A program made the translations under genes and the position numbers. The notes under the pieces were generated by a model. The model was not told the DNA's origin. It was given only the letters and a program-made list of their open reading frames with translations, and searched no databases. From assembly GCF_025244925.1 (NCBI RefSeq), contig NZ_CP104275.1, positions 992,001 to 1,056,000 of the forward strand: DNA of 64,000 nucleotides, written 5' to 3'. The stretch is from Arthrobacter zhaoxinii. GTDB lineage: Bacteria; Actinomycetota; Actinomycetes; Actinomycetales; Micrococcaceae. Shown here piece by piece: positions 36,636 to 44,457 of the stretch (positions are counted from its first letter, which is position 1; each line of letters opens with the position of its first letter).

Positions 36636-37013
36636 CTAGGCTGCGGAGAACAGGGAAGGCTGGTTCAGGTGTGCCATGGTTTCCGTGCCGCAGGCACGGA
36701 CAGCAGCAACCATTGCTTCCAGGCCGAGTATGTCGCGGCGTGACACCAGGTCCTGCGCCGCAGCCCCCAGGGCCGAGAGCCGTTCCGCTCCGGCCATGTC
36801 GCTGGAGATCTTGATACTCAGGACCACGTCCATAGCGGCGTCGAAGTCCCGGCCCTGAACGGCCTGACAAAGGCGGGTAAACCGGCTCTCCCACATGGAG
36901 ATGAAATTGGAGACGAACTGGCGGCAGGACTCGGTGCCCACCTGGTCGCTTAGCTCCCGGAGCCGCTCCAGGGAGATCAGCCGCACGTCAATTTCTTCGC
37001 GGGGCATCATCAT
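36636..37013 (-). CDS. HPt-domain protein lacking the phospho-histidine
   Basis: 125-residue four-helix HPt-like protein. The active-site helix reads VLSIKISSDMAGAERLSALG where a working HPt domain has AHSLKGSS...GAxRL; the phospho-accepting His is Leu here and the following Gly is Ile, while the rest of the helix is preserved. It probably binds a kinase or receiver without passing phosphate. Three ATGs in a row mark the start, with GCAGG just upstream; 37013 was taken, and longer upstream extensions are low-complexity. It lies upstream of the second kinase on the same strand. Confidence 0.75.
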   Translation of the reverse strand: MMMPREEIDVRLISLERLRELSDQVGTESCRQFVSNFISMWESRFTRLCQAVQGRDFDAAMDVVLSIKISSDMAGAERLSALGAAAQDLVSRRDILGLEAMVAAVRACGTETMAHLNQPSLFSAA

Positions 37014-37278
37014 GACCTGCTGCTCCCGGGGCGCTGGGCTGCGGCATTCTGTTTCAGCGGTCAGGCTGATGCACCGGCGGCCGGGCTCGGTGGCCCGGCC
37101 TGCGGAAGCTGCGGGGGAGTCAGATATAAACAAAATATCCTTCGGGTGGGTTGCCGTGGGGGGCATTCGGTTCCTGGCGGAAGCCAGCCGAAAGCTTCCG
37201 GCCGATGCTCTACGCTCTCACTCCAACCTCAGGAAACCTGGCCTGCGACGCTCAAGATCGAGGCAATATTGGCGGCCC

Positions 37279-37716
37279 TCACGCGTTGTGTTTCCGGCTG
37301 CGGACCGCGTAGACCGCAAGCGTGCCGAGCGCCGCACCCAGCGCGTTGGCCAGAACGTCGTGGACGGTGGCAAACCGGGCAGGCAGGAACACGTGCTGTC
37401 CGGTTTCAATGGTGCAGGAGACGGCAACGCCGACGACGGCGGCGAACCAGGCATAGCGTTCGGCAAGATACGCGGCGGCCAGGACACCGAAGGGAACGAA
37501 CAACACCACATTGGCCGCGGACTCCACCAGGGTGTAGTCGACCCAGCCGGGCACGCCGCGGGCATGCAGGGCAGCGAGGATCTCCTGCAGGGTGCCGGCC
37601 GCGCCTGCGTCTACCGGGGAGGGCCAGAACGCGATCAGCCCCAGTGCACCTATATAGAGCAGAAACAGGCCCGCCAGCCGGCGTCGTCGTTGTGTTCCCG
37701 GAATGACTACATTCAC
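37279..37716 (-). CDS. VanZ family membrane protein (second copy)
   Basis: 145-residue membrane protein with four helices and the VanZ core GVPGWVDYTLVESAANVVLFVPFGVLAA in outline, plus CTIETGQHVFLPARFATVHDVLANALGAALG. It is the paralogue of the protein at 23.7 kb and keeps the same PGWVDY...E.AANV.LFVP pattern. GTG at 37716 overlaps the stop of the tyrosine phosphatase gene by four bases (GTGA), so the two are translationally coupled. This ties VanZ to polysaccharide phosphoregulation by context only. Confidence 0.82.
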   Translation of the reverse strand: MNVVIPGTQRRRRLAGLFLLYIGALGLIAFWPSPVDAGAAGTLQEILAALHARGVPGWVDYTLVESAANVVLFVPFGVLAAAYLAERYAWFAAVVGVAVSCTIETGQHVFLPARFATVHDVLANALGAALGTLAVYAVRSRKHNA

Positions 37717-38291
37717 CGGTAGCGGCGCTCCCAGGCGAGCAGTGCGTCCACCGCGGGGGCGAGCTGGCGGACCATCTGCTGGTAAACAGCATCGCTTCGG
37801 CGGTAGGGGTCCACCACGTCGTCTTCTTCCGGGCTCACCGGGTGGGCGCTGCGCATCCTCAGGGCTCCTGCCACCGCTGCCTGCCACCGGTCGGCGGCAC
37901 CGACGGCGGGGTCGGCGTCCACCAGGGGGAGCAGGCGGGCCAGTTCGCGCAGAGTGAAGGTGCGGCGCAGCAGCCCAGGGGCGAGCTCCACTATGCGACT
38001 CCGGTGCGCCCGGGTCAGGGCCAGTACGAGGTCTTGATCCTGAAGGATCTCCGGCGTGAGCTGCCGGGAACTGAAATCGGCTGAGTTGCCGCCGAAGATG
38101 TTCACGAATCCGGCCACATGCGGTTCGATGCCTGAGCCGATCAGGGCGCCGGTGCCGGCACTGGAGACCTCGAATTCACCGGGGGCAACTCTATCCAGCC
38201 CGGCCTGAAGCAGACGCTCGGCCATGGGGGAACGGCAGATATTGCCGGTGCAGACGGCCAGGATGCGGAAAGGGGTACTGGTGGCTTTCAT
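37713..38291 (-). CDS. low-molecular-weight protein-tyrosine phosphatase (Wzb-like)
   Basis: 192-residue phosphatase. The P-loop CTGNICRS (Cys-x5-Arg-Ser) is at about residues 14-21 and the general-acid Asp lies in VVDPYRRSDAVYQQM near the C-terminus. Such enzymes dephosphorylate BY-kinases and so set polysaccharide length and export; the partner here is probably the kinase at 16.1-17.5 kb. ATG at 38291 gives the standard family start; in-frame starts at 38321 and 38396 would add 10 or 35 unlikely residues. Divergent from the SipW operon. Confidence 0.88.
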   Translation of the reverse strand: MKATSTPFRILAVCTGNICRSPMAERLLQAGLDRVAPGEFEVSSAGTGALIGSGIEPHVAGFVNIFGGNSADFSSRQLTPEILQDQDLVLALTRAHRSRIVELAPGLLRRTFTLRELARLLPLVDADPAVGAADRWQAAVAGALRMRSAHPVSPEEDDVVDPYRRSDAVYQQMVRQLAPAVDALLAWERRYR

Positions 38292-38421
38292 GTCCTCAGG
38301 CTTCGAATAGGGCGGATTCATCGGGCCGGATCCGGCCGTTTGCGCTGATGCTGAGGGTACCTTGCGCCGCAGTTGAGCTTTGCCGGAATGTTTCACGAAC
38401 CCTGTGTCTGGGCGGCGATGT

Positions 38422-38450
38422 TTCTTGAGGGGAGCACGGAAAAGTAATAC
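38422..38450 (+). promoter_or_regulatory. predicted promoter of the SipW/TasA-like operon
   Basis: TTCTTG (38422-38427) and TAATAC (38445-38450) separated by exactly 17 bases, in otherwise GC-rich DNA. Transcription would start near 38457, giving a 5' leader of about 60 bases that begins with the hairpin described next. Resembles housekeeping-sigma promoters of actinobacteria. Confidence 0.55.
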
Positions 38451-38458
38451 CCAGCGGC

Positions 38459-38476
38459 GAGGAGAAAAATCTCCTC
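38459..38476 (+). promoter_or_regulatory. 5'-terminal mRNA hairpin
   Basis: GAGGAGA-AAAA-TCTCCTC, a 7-bp perfect stem with a four-base loop, lying within a few bases of the predicted transcription start. Hairpins at the very 5' end protect abundant mRNAs from decay. The stem also carries a GGAG sequence, which is thereby hidden. The real ribosome site AAGGGG is 6 bases before the ATG at 38517. Confidence 0.5.
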
Positions 38477-38516
38477 AGGCCGAAAACGAATTTAGACGGA
38501 ACAACAAGGGGACAAG

Positions 38517-39089
38517 ATGAACAAGATGGCTAAAGGCGCACTGGCAATCGGTATCGGCTCGGCAATGCTGCTCGGCGGCGGCGGCACCTTGGCAGTCTGG
38601 AACCAGACGCAGGCAGCCAACGCCGGCCAGATCGCGGCAGGTGACCTGGAACTGACCACCCAGGCCGGTGTCTGGACCAACGCTTACGGCACCGTGGTGG
38701 ATCTGGATCCCAGCAACACCGTTGCTGACTACAAGGTGGTGCCGGGCGATGTCCTCACCTACAGCCAGACCATGGACGTCAAGCTGACCGGTGACCTGAT
38801 GCAGGCCAAGCTCTCCATCCAGAACGTCCCCTCCAGCACCTTCGTGGCCCAGAACGTCACCATCGACAACGTCGTGGTCAAGGACGCCGCAGGAGCCAAC
38901 CTGCAGAACGCCATCCTGAAGCCGGCCAACTCCGGCAAGGTCACTGCCTCCGCCAAGTTCACCTTCAAGCAGGACACGGATCTGCGCAGCAGCGCCAACG
39001 CCCTGGCTGACTTCAAGAACATCACCTACAAGCTGGACCAGCAGGCACTGCCGGCCGCACCGGCCGCGACCCCCGCCGCCGGCAAGTAG
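38517..39089 (+). CDS. TasA/camelysin-like exported protein with alternate-type signal peptide
   Basis: 190-residue secreted protein, probably a major surface or fibre subunit. The signal MNKMAKGALAIGIGSAMLLG is followed by GTLAVWNQTQAANAGQIAAGDLEL; this W-N...NAG-x-I-x-A-x-D border is the pattern of SipW-dependent (alternate) signal peptides. The mature part is a beta-rich, Cys-free domain with many Thr, Val and Lys. Codon usage is strongly biased (almost all C- or G-ending), and it has its own promoter and leader hairpin, all suggesting high expression. Processed most likely by the signal peptidase two genes downstream. Confidence 0.85.
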   Translation: MNKMAKGALAIGIGSAMLLGGGGTLAVWNQTQAANAGQIAAGDLELTTQAGVWTNAYGTVVDLDPSNTVADYKVVPGDVLTYSQTMDVKLTGDLMQAKLSIQNVPSSTFVAQNVTIDNVVVKDAAGANLQNAILKPANSGKVTASAKFTFKQDTDLRSSANALADFKNITYKLDQQALPAAPAATPAAGK

Positions 39090-39120
39090 TATCGGCTAAG
39101 GCCACCTTGTTCTAACCCCT

Positions 39121-39154
39121 GGCTGTGCGCGGTGCATCCGCACCGCGCACAGCC
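39121..39154 (+). terminator. intercistronic hairpin (attenuator or processing site)
   Basis: GGCTGTGCGCGGTG (39121-39134) pairs perfectly with CACCGCGCACAGCC (39141-39154), 14 bp with loop CATCCG. No T run follows, so full termination is unlikely. Placed between the first and second genes, it could reduce downstream transcription or stabilise the upstream message, making the first product more abundant. Confidence 0.6.
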
Positions 39155-39175
39155 TGTTCCCTGGAGACAAAAACC

Positions 39176-39724
39176 ATGAACAGTCTTCGATCACTGAAAG
39201 CGGCAGGTCTGATCCTCGCCGCGGTGGTGCTCGGGCTAATGACGGTCCAGGGAAGCTACGCATTATGGAATACCATCGCTCCGTCGAACGCCGGCACGAT
39301 TCAGGCAGCTGACTTTCGGATCGACGTCAACAACGTGGAAATGACTCCCACCTTCGATTTTCCGGTGGGCCAATTGAGCCGCGGCGGGAAAGCCGTCAAA
39401 TACTTTGAAGTCAAGAATTCCGTGAATGTCACCGCGGCGTCACCGCTTCGAATCCAGGCAAGCCTGGCCGGACTGGGGCCAGTCAAAGGTTTTGACGGAC
39501 ATTTGACCGTGACAGCAGCAGCGGTTGCCGCCGGAACGAACTGCGACACCCTGGCCCCCAACCGGTACACACCAGTTTCGCCGGCACCCGTCCTCGCCAA
39601 GGGCGCGCCGCAGGGGATCTGCCTGAAGGCAGAACTCAGCCCCTCCACCCCCTCCGCCTACCTGGGGCGGGACATCGCCAGCACAGTAACCCTCAACGTC
39701 GCGCAGACAGCGCCGGTCAAGTAA
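39176..39724 (+). CDS. exported protein with SipW-type signal peptide
   Basis: 182-residue secreted protein. The signal MNSLRSLKAAGLILAAVVLG leads to GSYALWNTIAPSNAGTIQAADF, which matches the processing border of the previous gene (W-N...NAG-x-I-x-A-x-D). The mature region is beta-rich with two cysteines (GTNCDTLAP, PQGICLKAEL) that may form a disulfide, unlike the Cys-free first subunit. ATG at 39176 follows GGAG by 9 bases; an upstream in-frame start would run through the intercistronic hairpin. Perhaps a minor subunit or anchor, like TapA for TasA. Confidence 0.8.
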   Translation: MNSLRSLKAAGLILAAVVLGLMTVQGSYALWNTIAPSNAGTIQAADFRIDVNNVEMTPTFDFPVGQLSRGGKAVKYFEVKNSVNVTAASPLRIQASLAGLGPVKGFDGHLTVTAAAVAAGTNCDTLAPNRYTPVSPAPVLAKGAPQGICLKAELSPSTPSAYLGRDIASTVTLNVAQTAPVK

Positions 39725-39746
39725 CACGCAGAGGATAGGACAAACC

Positions 39747-40508
39747 ATGAGCGGTCGCAGGAAAGCAGAAGCCTCAGCCAGCCCCCTCGGCTTCCTCGGC
39801 GCCGGCCTGAGCTACCTGGCCCTCTGCCTTGCCGCGCTTGCTGCCCTCGCCCTAGTGATTGTTCCGATGCTCACTGGCTCACAGACCTACAGCGTCCTGA
39901 CCAGCTCCATGGCCCCCAAGTATGCGCCCGGAACTTTCCTCGTGGTTAAACCCCTGCCGTTCGAAGAACTGCGCGTGGGCGACATCATCACCTACCAGAT
40001 TGAGTCGGGCAGCGCCGCCGTCATCACACACCGCATCACGGCCATCAGCGCTACGCAGAGCGGTGAACTGGAGTTCATCACTAAGGGTGACAACAACGAC
40101 GCCGATGACGAGTTGCCCGTACGCGAACTTCAGATCCGCGGCAAACTCTTCTATGCGGTACCGTTCGTTGGATTCGCGGCCAATGCGCTCGGCAACTCGG
40201 ACCGTGGAGCTGCCTTCCAGTGGGGAGCCGTTGCCCTCATGGGCTACGGGGTTATCTCACTCGTGCGCGGTGCACTGGCAAAACGGCGCGAGGACGGCTC
40301 CGAGGCAACGCCGGGGCAGGGACCGGAAGATGGCCGCGACGGCGACGACGGCGGCGACGATGCGGATACGACCGGCACAAAGGGCCCCGAACACCAGGAA
40401 CCTGTTGATCCGCTGGAATACGACGACCCCATCCTCACGGACTGCGGCTGCAGCGCTCCCGCGAGGCACCCCCACCGGATGAATCACCGGACGCCCGCGG
40501 GCGTTTGA
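39747..40508 (+). CDS. sipW: signal peptidase I, SipW/ER type
   Basis: 253-residue membrane peptidase expected to cut the alternate signal peptides of this operon. One N-terminal membrane helix, then the catalytic Ser54 in TSSMAPKYAPGT and His95 in VITHRIT; the His replaces the Lys of ordinary bacterial SPase I, which defines the SipW/archaeal/ER class. A GDNND motif follows near residue 114. After a second helix (about 155-172) there is a long acidic tail, rich in Asp/Gly, with CGC near the end, not usual in the family. The next ATG overlaps its stop. Confidence 0.92.
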   Translation: MSGRRKAEASASPLGFLGAGLSYLALCLAALAALALVIVPMLTGSQTYSVLTSSMAPKYAPGTFLVVKPLPFEELRVGDIITYQIESGSAAVITHRITAISATQSGELEFITKGDNNDADDELPVRELQIRGKLFYAVPFVGFAANALGNSDRGAAFQWGAVALMGYGVISLVRGALAKRREDGSEATPGQGPEDGRDGDDGGDDADTTGTKGPEHQEPVDPLEYDDPILTDCGCSAPARHPHRMNHRTPAGV

Positions 40509-41479
40509 TGGAAATATTGCCGAAGGTGTCCCTGCGTTTGGCGAGTGCATCCGCCGTGCTCGCGCTGGCCGGAACACTCGCCCTGGTTGGCGCCCCCAGT
40601 GCGCGGGCGTCCAACAACTACCTTGAATTCAGCCCGGACGGAAACCGGTATGGACCCACCATTGCGGGTCCCCTCTTCAACGAGTCCCTGACCTATGTTC
40701 CCGGGGCTGAACAGGCCGCTACGGTTTGGGTCCGCAACAACAGTGCTGATCCGGCCCGGCTGAGCTCCGCGGCCGTGATGGTCCGTTCCGACCCCGAACT
40801 GAACGGGTACCTGGGACTGGCCGCCGAGTCCGCCAGTAGTTCCTTCGCGCGCGCTCCGCTGGGAACTCAGGGCGCGTGCGCGGACCTGCCTGCAACCTGG
40901 GACCTGGCCGGCGGAGAAGAAATCGAACTGACGTTTGCCGTTGACCTGTCCATCGATGCACCCAACGCAACAATGAACCGCACCGCTGAATTCAACGTTC
41001 TCTTTTACCTCGAGTCGACGGACGCAGGGCAGGCGCCCCGCCCGGCCTGTGACGCCTTGGGCAACGGGACCGGCGACGGCAGCGACAATGGCGACAACGG
41101 AACTGACGTCGACGACGGAACCGTCGCTGCCGTGCCCCGCGGGGAAACCCCGGCAGTAGTGGAGGCAGCGGGCGCGGGCGCACAGAGCATTCCGCCGCCT
41201 GGCCCGGCAACGGGCTCGCTCGCAATCCTGCCGGGCAGCGGAACGTCCAGCGAACCGCAGGCCGTGGCGGCGGCGGCGGTCAGTGCTCCGGCTGCTGCCC
41301 AGGTTCCGAAGGGCACGGCGATAACAGGGGCGGAGTCGTCGCCCCCGGTCCTGGACGCCATGGTTCAAAGCACGGTGGAGCCGGTCATCCGCTCCATGTC
41401 CGGTACGCTCCTGATAGCAATGTCGGTGGCATTTACGGCGGCCGTGGTTCTTCGGGTATGGAGTAGAAGATATGAATGA
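40508..41479 (+). CDS. exported, C-terminally membrane-anchored protein of the SipW operon
   Basis: 323-residue protein of unknown family. An ordinary Sec signal (ASAVLALAGTLALVGAPSARA-SNN) is followed by a domain of about 150 residues with two cysteines (QGACADLPA, RPACDALG), then a Gly/Asp/Ala/Pro-rich stalk and a C-terminal membrane helix (LLIAMSVAFTAAVVLRVW) with a short basic tail. This is the layout of a wall-spanning or anchored surface protein. ATG at 40508 overlaps the peptidase stop (TGATG). Could tether the fibre-like subunits to the membrane; that role is an inference. Confidence 0.75.
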   Translation: MEILPKVSLRLASASAVLALAGTLALVGAPSARASNNYLEFSPDGNRYGPTIAGPLFNESLTYVPGAEQAATVWVRNNSADPARLSSAAVMVRSDPELNGYLGLAAESASSSFARAPLGTQGACADLPATWDLAGGEEIELTFAVDLSIDAPNATMNRTAEFNVLFYLESTDAGQAPRPACDALGNGTGDGSDNGDNGTDVDDGTVAAVPRGETPAVVEAAGAGAQSIPPPGPATGSLAILPGSGTSSEPQAVAAAAVSAPAAAQVPKGTAITGAESSPPVLDAMVQSTVEPVIRSMSGTLLIAMSVAFTAAVVLRVWSRRYE

Positions 41480-42056
41480 CAAGCAGCTGGGGGCTGCTCC
41501 TGAGCCGCAGGCGGAAACAGAGCAGGCTTCCGGCTGGGTCACTCGTCTGCGTGCCCAGCCGGGCTTCCGGACCGCCACCGTGGCTTTTGCCCTGACCGTA
41601 ATGCTGGGGGTAGGCGGCCCGGCCGCATACGCCTATTGGAGCGCGTCGACCAGTGTCATGATCTCCGGCAAGACCGTTCGGCCACCGCTTCCAACGCTGC
41701 AGGGTGATGTCAGATGCGGCTGGAACGGCTCACGCGTTGTTATATCGCAGCCGACACCTGTATCTGCCCTGCCCGGCGGGGCGTCTGTGGTCATGCGGAT
41801 CAGCGATCCGAAGGGCACAACATACTACACGGTCAGCCCGCGTGAATACGTGCGCCTCATCGATGTTCCAGACCTGGAAGATCGCTTGCGGTGGGGTAAT
41901 TCCCTCAGTATCTCGTACGCAACGGCATACCTGAACGGAAATGCTGCACCCAATATAGGGCTCGTCCAGGAAGCCGATCTTCTCGACTTCAAGTCCCTCG
42001 CCTGGACTAAAGAGGCCAGCGCATACTATCGCGCATCGTTCTTCTGCGAGCGATGA
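41472..42056 (+). CDS. exported protein of the SipW operon, unknown function
   Basis: 194-residue protein with a polar 30-residue N-terminus, a single hydrophobic helix (VAFALTVMLGVGGPAAYA) and then YWSASTSVMISGKTV, which again looks like a SipW-type border (aromatic-Trp after the helix). The outer part has two cysteines (VRCGWNG and the C-terminal FFCER) and an immunoglobulin-like beta pattern (VVMRISDPKGTTYYTV). It overlaps the previous gene by eight bases and ends the operon. No named family recognised. Confidence 0.72.
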   Translation: MNDKQLGAAPEPQAETEQASGWVTRLRAQPGFRTATVAFALTVMLGVGGPAAYAYWSASTSVMISGKTVRPPLPTLQGDVRCGWNGSRVVISQPTPVSALPGGASVVMRISDPKGTTYYTVSPREYVRLIDVPDLEDRLRWGNSLSISYATAYLNGNAAPNIGLVQEADLLDFKSLAWTKEASAYYRASFFCER

Positions 42057-42064
42057 TTGGCAGT

Positions 42065-43432
42065 CTAACGCCCCCCGCCGTCCCCATACACGTCCGGAAT
42101 GCCGTCCTGGTCATCGTCACGGCGGTCCTCCGCCTCAATGAGCCGGTAGCGCCGGTTCCGGGCGGTCAGCAGGGCTGAGGCCAGCAGCGCAGCGAAGACG
42201 GAAGCCAGGAGGATGCCCACCTTGGCGTCGTCGTTGTGCAGGGTTCCGACGGCGAAGCTCAGGTCGTTGACCAGAAGGGACACGGTGAAACCGATTCCCG
42301 CGAGGATACCGATGCCGGTCAGGTCCACCCACCGGACATCGGCATCGAGCTTCGCGCGGGTGCCGGCGGTGACGGCCCAGGTGGTGAGCAGGATGCCGAT
42401 GGGCTTGCCGACCACCAGGCCGAGGATGATGCCGATGGCAACCGGATCCTTGACCACCGCGCCCAGCCCGCTCCAGCCGCCGAGGGCGACGCCGGCGGAA
42501 AAGAAGGCGAAGACGGGGACCGCAAAGCCGGTGGAGACAGGCCGGAACCGGTGCTCGAAGATTTCCGACAGGCCGGGGGCTTCCGGGTTGGCCGGCAGTT
42601 TCTGTCGGTCCGGTCCGCGGCGCAGCACCGGAACGGCGAAACCCAGCAGAACCCCGGCCACAGTGGCGTGGACGCCGGAGGCATGCATCAGGGCCCAAGT
42701 CGCGACGCCGAGCGGCAGGAGGATCACCCAGGCGGGCCAGCTGCGGGCGCCGAAGAAACGGGGGACGCGCTGGACCAGCAGGGTGAAGGCGGCCAGCGGC
42801 AGCAGCATCCACAGCAGGTAGACCAGGTGCACGTCTTCGGAGTAGAAGAAGGCAATGATGGCGATGGCAATCAGGTCATCCACCACGGCCAGGGTCAGCA
42901 GGAAGATCCGCAGCGCGCTGGGCAGGTGGGAACTGATGACGGCCAGGACAGCCAGCGCGAAGGCAATATCGGTGGCGGTGGGAATGGCCCAGCCGCGCAG
43001 GCCGTCGGACCCGGCAGCCACATTCACGGCTACGTAGACCAGGGCGGGAACAATAACACCGCCCACTGCGGCTGCAACAGGAACAATGGCCTGCCTCAGG
43101 TCCCGCAGGTCCCCGGCAATGAACTCCTTTTTCAGCTCAAGGCCAACCAGGAAGAAGAAGATGGCCAGCAGCCCGTCGGCGGCCCACGTACCGATGCTCA
43201 GCTTGAGGTGCCACGGCTCGTATCCGATTTCAAAGTCGCGCACGGCAAAGTAAGTGTCGGCAGCCGGGGAATTGGCCCAGATCAGTGCGGCAACGGTGGC
43301 GATGAGCAGCAGGATCCCGCCCACGGTTTCCTTGCGGAGGATCTCGCCGATGCGAAGTGTTTCGCCGTAGCTGCGCCTGCCAAGGATGGTGCGTGCACCG
43401 TTTGGCTGAGGGGAGGAGGGCTCAGAGGCCAT
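42065..43432 (-). CDS. nhaA: Na+/H+ antiporter NhaA
   Basis: 455-residue antiporter that exports sodium in exchange for protons. About 12 membrane helices; [18 protein letters not shown] and [14 protein letters not shown] (containing the paired Asp-type ion site TDIAFA), and [16 protein letters not shown] are NhaA signatures. A charged C-terminal tail ends [19 protein letters not shown] at 43432, with AGGA 9 bases upstream, was chosen over an in-frame start 41 codons earlier, which gives a non-membrane leader not seen in the family. Convergent with the SipW operon, 8 bases apart. Confidence 0.94.
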   Translation of the reverse strand: MASEPSSPQPNGARTILGRRSYGETLRIGEILRKETVGGILLLIATVAALIWANSPAADTYFAVRDFEIGYEPWHLKLSIGTWAADGLLAIFFFLVGLELKKEFIAGDLRDLRQAIVPVAAAVGGVIVPALVYVAVNVAAGSDGLRGWAIPTATDIAFALAVLAVISSHLPSALRIFLLTLAVVDDLIAIAIIAFFYSEDVHLVYLLWMLLPLAAFTLLVQRVPRFFGARSWPAWVILLPLGVATWALMHASGVHATVAGVLLGFAVPVLRRGPDRQKLPANPEAPGLSEIFEHRFRPVSTGFAVPVFAFFSAGVALGGWSGLGAVVKDPVAIGIILGLVVGKPIGILLTTWAVTAGTRAKLDADVRWVDLTGIGILAGIGFTVSLLVNDLSFAVGTLHNDDAKVGILLASVFAALLASALLTARNRRYRLIEAEDRRDDDQDGIPDVYGDGGGR

Positions 43433-43555
43433 GAAGGATTTCCTAACGAATTCGGGTACGGCAAAGTTATTGCCGACCAGACTTCCCGGCGCACCGTTTA
43501 CCAGTCTAGCCGCACCGCGCAGGCGGTGTGTGGTGAAAGACGCGGCACGCAGCAA

Positions 43556-43586
43556 AACGCCCCGGAAGGAAACCTTCCGGGGCGTT
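43556..43586 (-). terminator. intrinsic terminator
   Basis: AACGCCCCGGAAGG and CCTTCCGGGGCGTT pair over 14 bp with a three-base loop. Read leftward, the stem ends in a short GTTTTG run, fitting the end of the small membrane protein gene whose stop is 14 bases away. Confidence 0.85.
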
Positions 43587-43599
43587 CTGGAGGGGAAAT

Positions 43600-43821
43600 T
43601 CAGCCGATCAGGCCGCGGACACCGATGACGAGGGTGGCCAGGCCGAAGATGATCGCCGTGCTGATCTTCATCAGGTTCAGGGTCATGTACCGGGTAGGTG
43701 CACCTTTGGCGTCCCGGGACTGCGGGGACTTCAGCACGTCCCGCAGATAGGACGGCCAGATCAGGATGGACCAGAGACCGGCAATAACCAGGACTAGCGC
43801 CAGGGGAGTGGAAAGGACCAT
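43600..43821 (-). CDS. SCO4848-family small membrane protein
   Basis: 73-residue protein with two membrane helices ([20 protein letters not shown] and [19 protein letters not shown]). The GxWSxxIWPxxL segment and the connecting PTRYMTLNL match the actinobacterial SCO4848 family, whose function is unknown. Three bases separate its ATG from the stop of the DUF2505 gene, so both are probably one transcript. Confidence 0.82.
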   Translation of the reverse strand: MVLSTPLALVLVIAGLWSILIWPSYLRDVLKSPQSRDAKGAPTRYMTLNLMKISTAIIFGLATLVIGVRGLIG

Positions 43822-43824
43822 GGG

Positions 43825-44328
43825 TTAGCTCTGCCGGCTTTCAATCCACTTGCCGGCCTGGCCGGCCTGGATGGTCAGTGCCTTGCCGATCATCGGTTCG
43901 GCAGCCTTCGCGATCTTGTCGCCGAGGAACGGAATGGAGGAGGCCACCTTGCCGTCGACGTCGACGCGGGTGCCCTCGGGGGTGTTGACCAGGCGCTGCA
44001 CGGCGTTGACCTTCAGCGGTACCCCGCCTACAGACAGTTCCACCTTGGCTTCCCGGGATCCGTCGGCAGCAGGGGCGGCCCACTGCTCCTTCTGGGTGAC
44101 GGTCAGGGTGGCACCGACGAACTTCTTGGCCATGTCCGGCAGGCGGTCCGTAGGCATGGTCCGCACAGCGGTGAGCACAAATGCCCCGGCAGTGTCACCG
44201 TCCACGGAAGCGGACACCAGGGAACCGCCGACGTGCTCGCTCATGCTGCGCAGGAACCCCTCGTTGGCGAACGTGTCGGTCACGGTGCGTACGTCGTAGG
44301 GCAGGATGGTGGATGCGTTCAGGGCCAT
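43825..44328 (-). CDS. DUF2505 domain-containing protein
   Basis: 167-residue cytoplasmic protein of the DUF2505 family (SRPBCC-like fold, possible hydrophobic ligand binding), starting [20 protein letters not shown] and including [19 protein letters not shown] near the end. No catalytic motif is evident. Shared by many actinobacteria; role unknown. First gene of a two-gene unit with the small membrane protein. Confidence 0.85.
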   Translation of the reverse strand: MALNASTILPYDVRTVTDTFANEGFLRSMSEHVGGSLVSASVDGDTAGAFVLTAVRTMPTDRLPDMAKKFVGATLTVTQKEQWAAPAADGSREAKVELSVGGVPLKVNAVQRLVNTPEGTRVDVDGKVASSIPFLGDKIAKAAEPMIGKALTIQAGQAGKWIESRQS

Positions 44329-44457
44329 AGGTCCTCCGTAAGGTGGGCGTGATGCCGGAATCCCGCGGGCTTGTAACCCCGCGGCCGGCCAACCCTCATC
44401 CTAAACTGCACCCGCAGCTGCCCTGAAACTCCGCGCCGGGGACCGGAGCGGACGGGG

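Noticed and set aside
37014..37278. 265-base gap between the HPt gene and the second VanZ gene
   Set aside because: Checked for a gene, tRNA or small RNA; only a weak CGGAAGC/GCTTCCG hairpin was seen, not enough to report.
42236..43750. 504-codon forward frame opposite nhaA
   Set aside because: Composed mostly of Gly/Asp/Gln-rich sequence that is the antisense of conserved NhaA helices.
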